Shown here piece after piece: positions 5,665-5,963 of a DNA stretch of 5,963 nucleotides (its first letter is position 1; every line of letters begins with the position of its first letter). Below the pieces are notes generated by a model. It searched no databases. It was not told the origin of the DNA and saw only the letters and a list, made by a program, of their open reading frames with translations. Source of the DNA: Anaerolineae bacterium. Its GTDB lineage: Bacteria; Chloroflexota; Anaerolineae; JAADDB01. The DNA is taken from the NCBI GenBank assembly GCA_015489285.1, contig WGAA01000042.1:1-5963 (forward strand), in the 5' to 3' direction. The translations under genes and the position numbers were made by a program.

Positions 5665-5713
5665 GAGGGTATCGGGTGTGGGGCGGCCCTTACGCCCTGT
5701 ATCCGATACCCTT
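5665..5713 (+). terminator. Long hairpin after the hydrolase gene, terminator-like
   Basis: An uninterrupted 21-bp RNA stem pairs 5665-5685 with 5693-5713 around the 7-nt loop GCCCTTA. The outer part GGGTATCGG/CCGATACCC and inner part GGGCG/CGCCC are Watson-Crick. Between them, and at the outermost pair, are G-U wobbles that pair only in the + strand transcript. It starts 13 nt after the TGA. No U-tract follows (the sequence after it is C-rich), so it may be a partial terminator, a 3'-end stabiliser or a processing site rather than a full stop. Confidence 0.65.
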
Positions 5714-5730
5714 CCCCTCACCCCCTATTT

Positions 5731-5736
5731 GAGGTG
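5731..5736 (+). promoter_or_regulatory. Ribosome binding site of the lipoprotein gene
   Basis: GAGGTG ends 6 nt before ATG 5743, a normal position. It supports translation from 5743. No separate promoter is evident in the 90 bp after the hydrolase gene. Confidence 0.65.
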
Positions 5737-5742
5737 TGCCCA

Positions 5743-5963
5743 ATGAGACGATTGACCTGGTTGTTGATAAGCGCGGTTCTGATTCTCGGCGTCCTGAACG
5801 GATGCGCCGGAGCGCCATCCCCAACGCCGACGCCGACGAAAACCCCCACCCCCCTCCACCGAATCCAGGCGACGCCTACACGCCTGGCCACGAAGCCCGT
5901 CCTCATCATCGCCACGGCCACCCCGGTGAAAGAGGTCTCCGTCCGGCCCGCGGCCGTCACCCC
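5743..5963 (+). CDS. Lipoprotein with Thr-Pro-rich stalk (3' end missing)
   Basis: Only the first 73 codons are in the window. The N-terminus has a textbook export signal: MRR, a hydrophobic stretch (about 4-18: LTWLLISAVLILGVL), and a lipobox LNGC with the lipidated Cys at 21. Asn at -2 is less usual but tolerated. After the Cys comes a Thr-Pro-rich stalk (27-37 PTPTPTKTPTP, and more Thr/Pro up to 61), which should hold a following domain away from the membrane. The functional domain lies beyond the window, so no function can be given; candidates include a substrate-binding protein or another surface enzyme. It follows the hydrolase by 90 bp in the same direction, with a hairpin between them. 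The frame is open to the window end on the + strand. Confidence 0.8.
   Translation, partial: MRRLTWLLISAVLILGVLNGCAGAPSPTPTPTKTPTPLHRIQATPTRLATKPVLIIATATPVKEVSVRPAAVT

Noticed and set aside
2605..5721. A 1038-codon open frame on the - strand, almost exactly antisense to the hydrolase gene
   Set aside because: Its product is rich in Gly, Val, His, Asp and Arg with no recognisable domain, as expected from reading the complement of a GC-rich gene with strong third-position bias. The + strand frame has clear domains, catalytic motifs, a promoter and a ribosome binding site.

Overview
The window looks like a piece of a GC-rich bacterial chromosome, most likely from the phylum Chloroflexota (Anaerolineae-like). 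This is inferred from four things: surface proteins with Thr-Pro-rich linkers, an unusually long ThyX-type protein, noncoding DNA full of short ACG-containing heptamers, and a TTGnnn-17-TAGAAT promoter. No rRNA or other phylogenetic marker is present, so the placement is tentative. All three genes read on the + strand.

Layout. 1-292 is noncoding: two heptamer arrays and a decayed hairpin. 293-1837 encodes a 514-residue tandem ThyX-family protein (FAD-dependent thymidylate synthase family). Its two halves carry different remnants of the signature motif. 1838-2505 is a 668-bp noncoding region packed with six heptamer arrays, a 104-bp double-hairpin palindrome at 2071-2174, a perfect 15-bp hairpin at 2352-2384 and a good promoter at 2417-2445. 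2506-5652 encodes a 1048-residue membrane-anchored, outward-facing protein. It has a GH18-like barrel lacking the catalytic Glu, a Thr-Pro linker, a bacterial SH3 domain and a clan GH-A glycoside hydrolase barrel with both catalytic Glu visible. A strong hairpin follows at 5665-5713. From 5743 a lipoprotein gene with another Thr-Pro-rich stalk runs off the end.

How the parts relate. The ThyX-like gene is a nucleotide-metabolism gene and has no evident functional link to the next two. The large hydrolase and the lipoprotein are both exported and only 90 bp apart, so they may form a cell-surface carbohydrate or cell-wall module, although the hairpin between them may separate or modulate their expression.

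The most notable signals are not genes. (1) A heptamer family with consensus TNACGNN appears in eight arrays, all in the same orientation, in both long noncoding regions; one array supplies the stop codon of the ThyX-like gene. (2) The 104-bp palindrome consists of two inverted copies of a 52-nt unit that differ by three compensatory base-pair changes, so its hairpins appear to be maintained by selection. (3) The ThyX-like protein has its signature motif split between two fused halves. No phage, CRISPR, tRNA, rRNA or insertion-sequence gene was seen.
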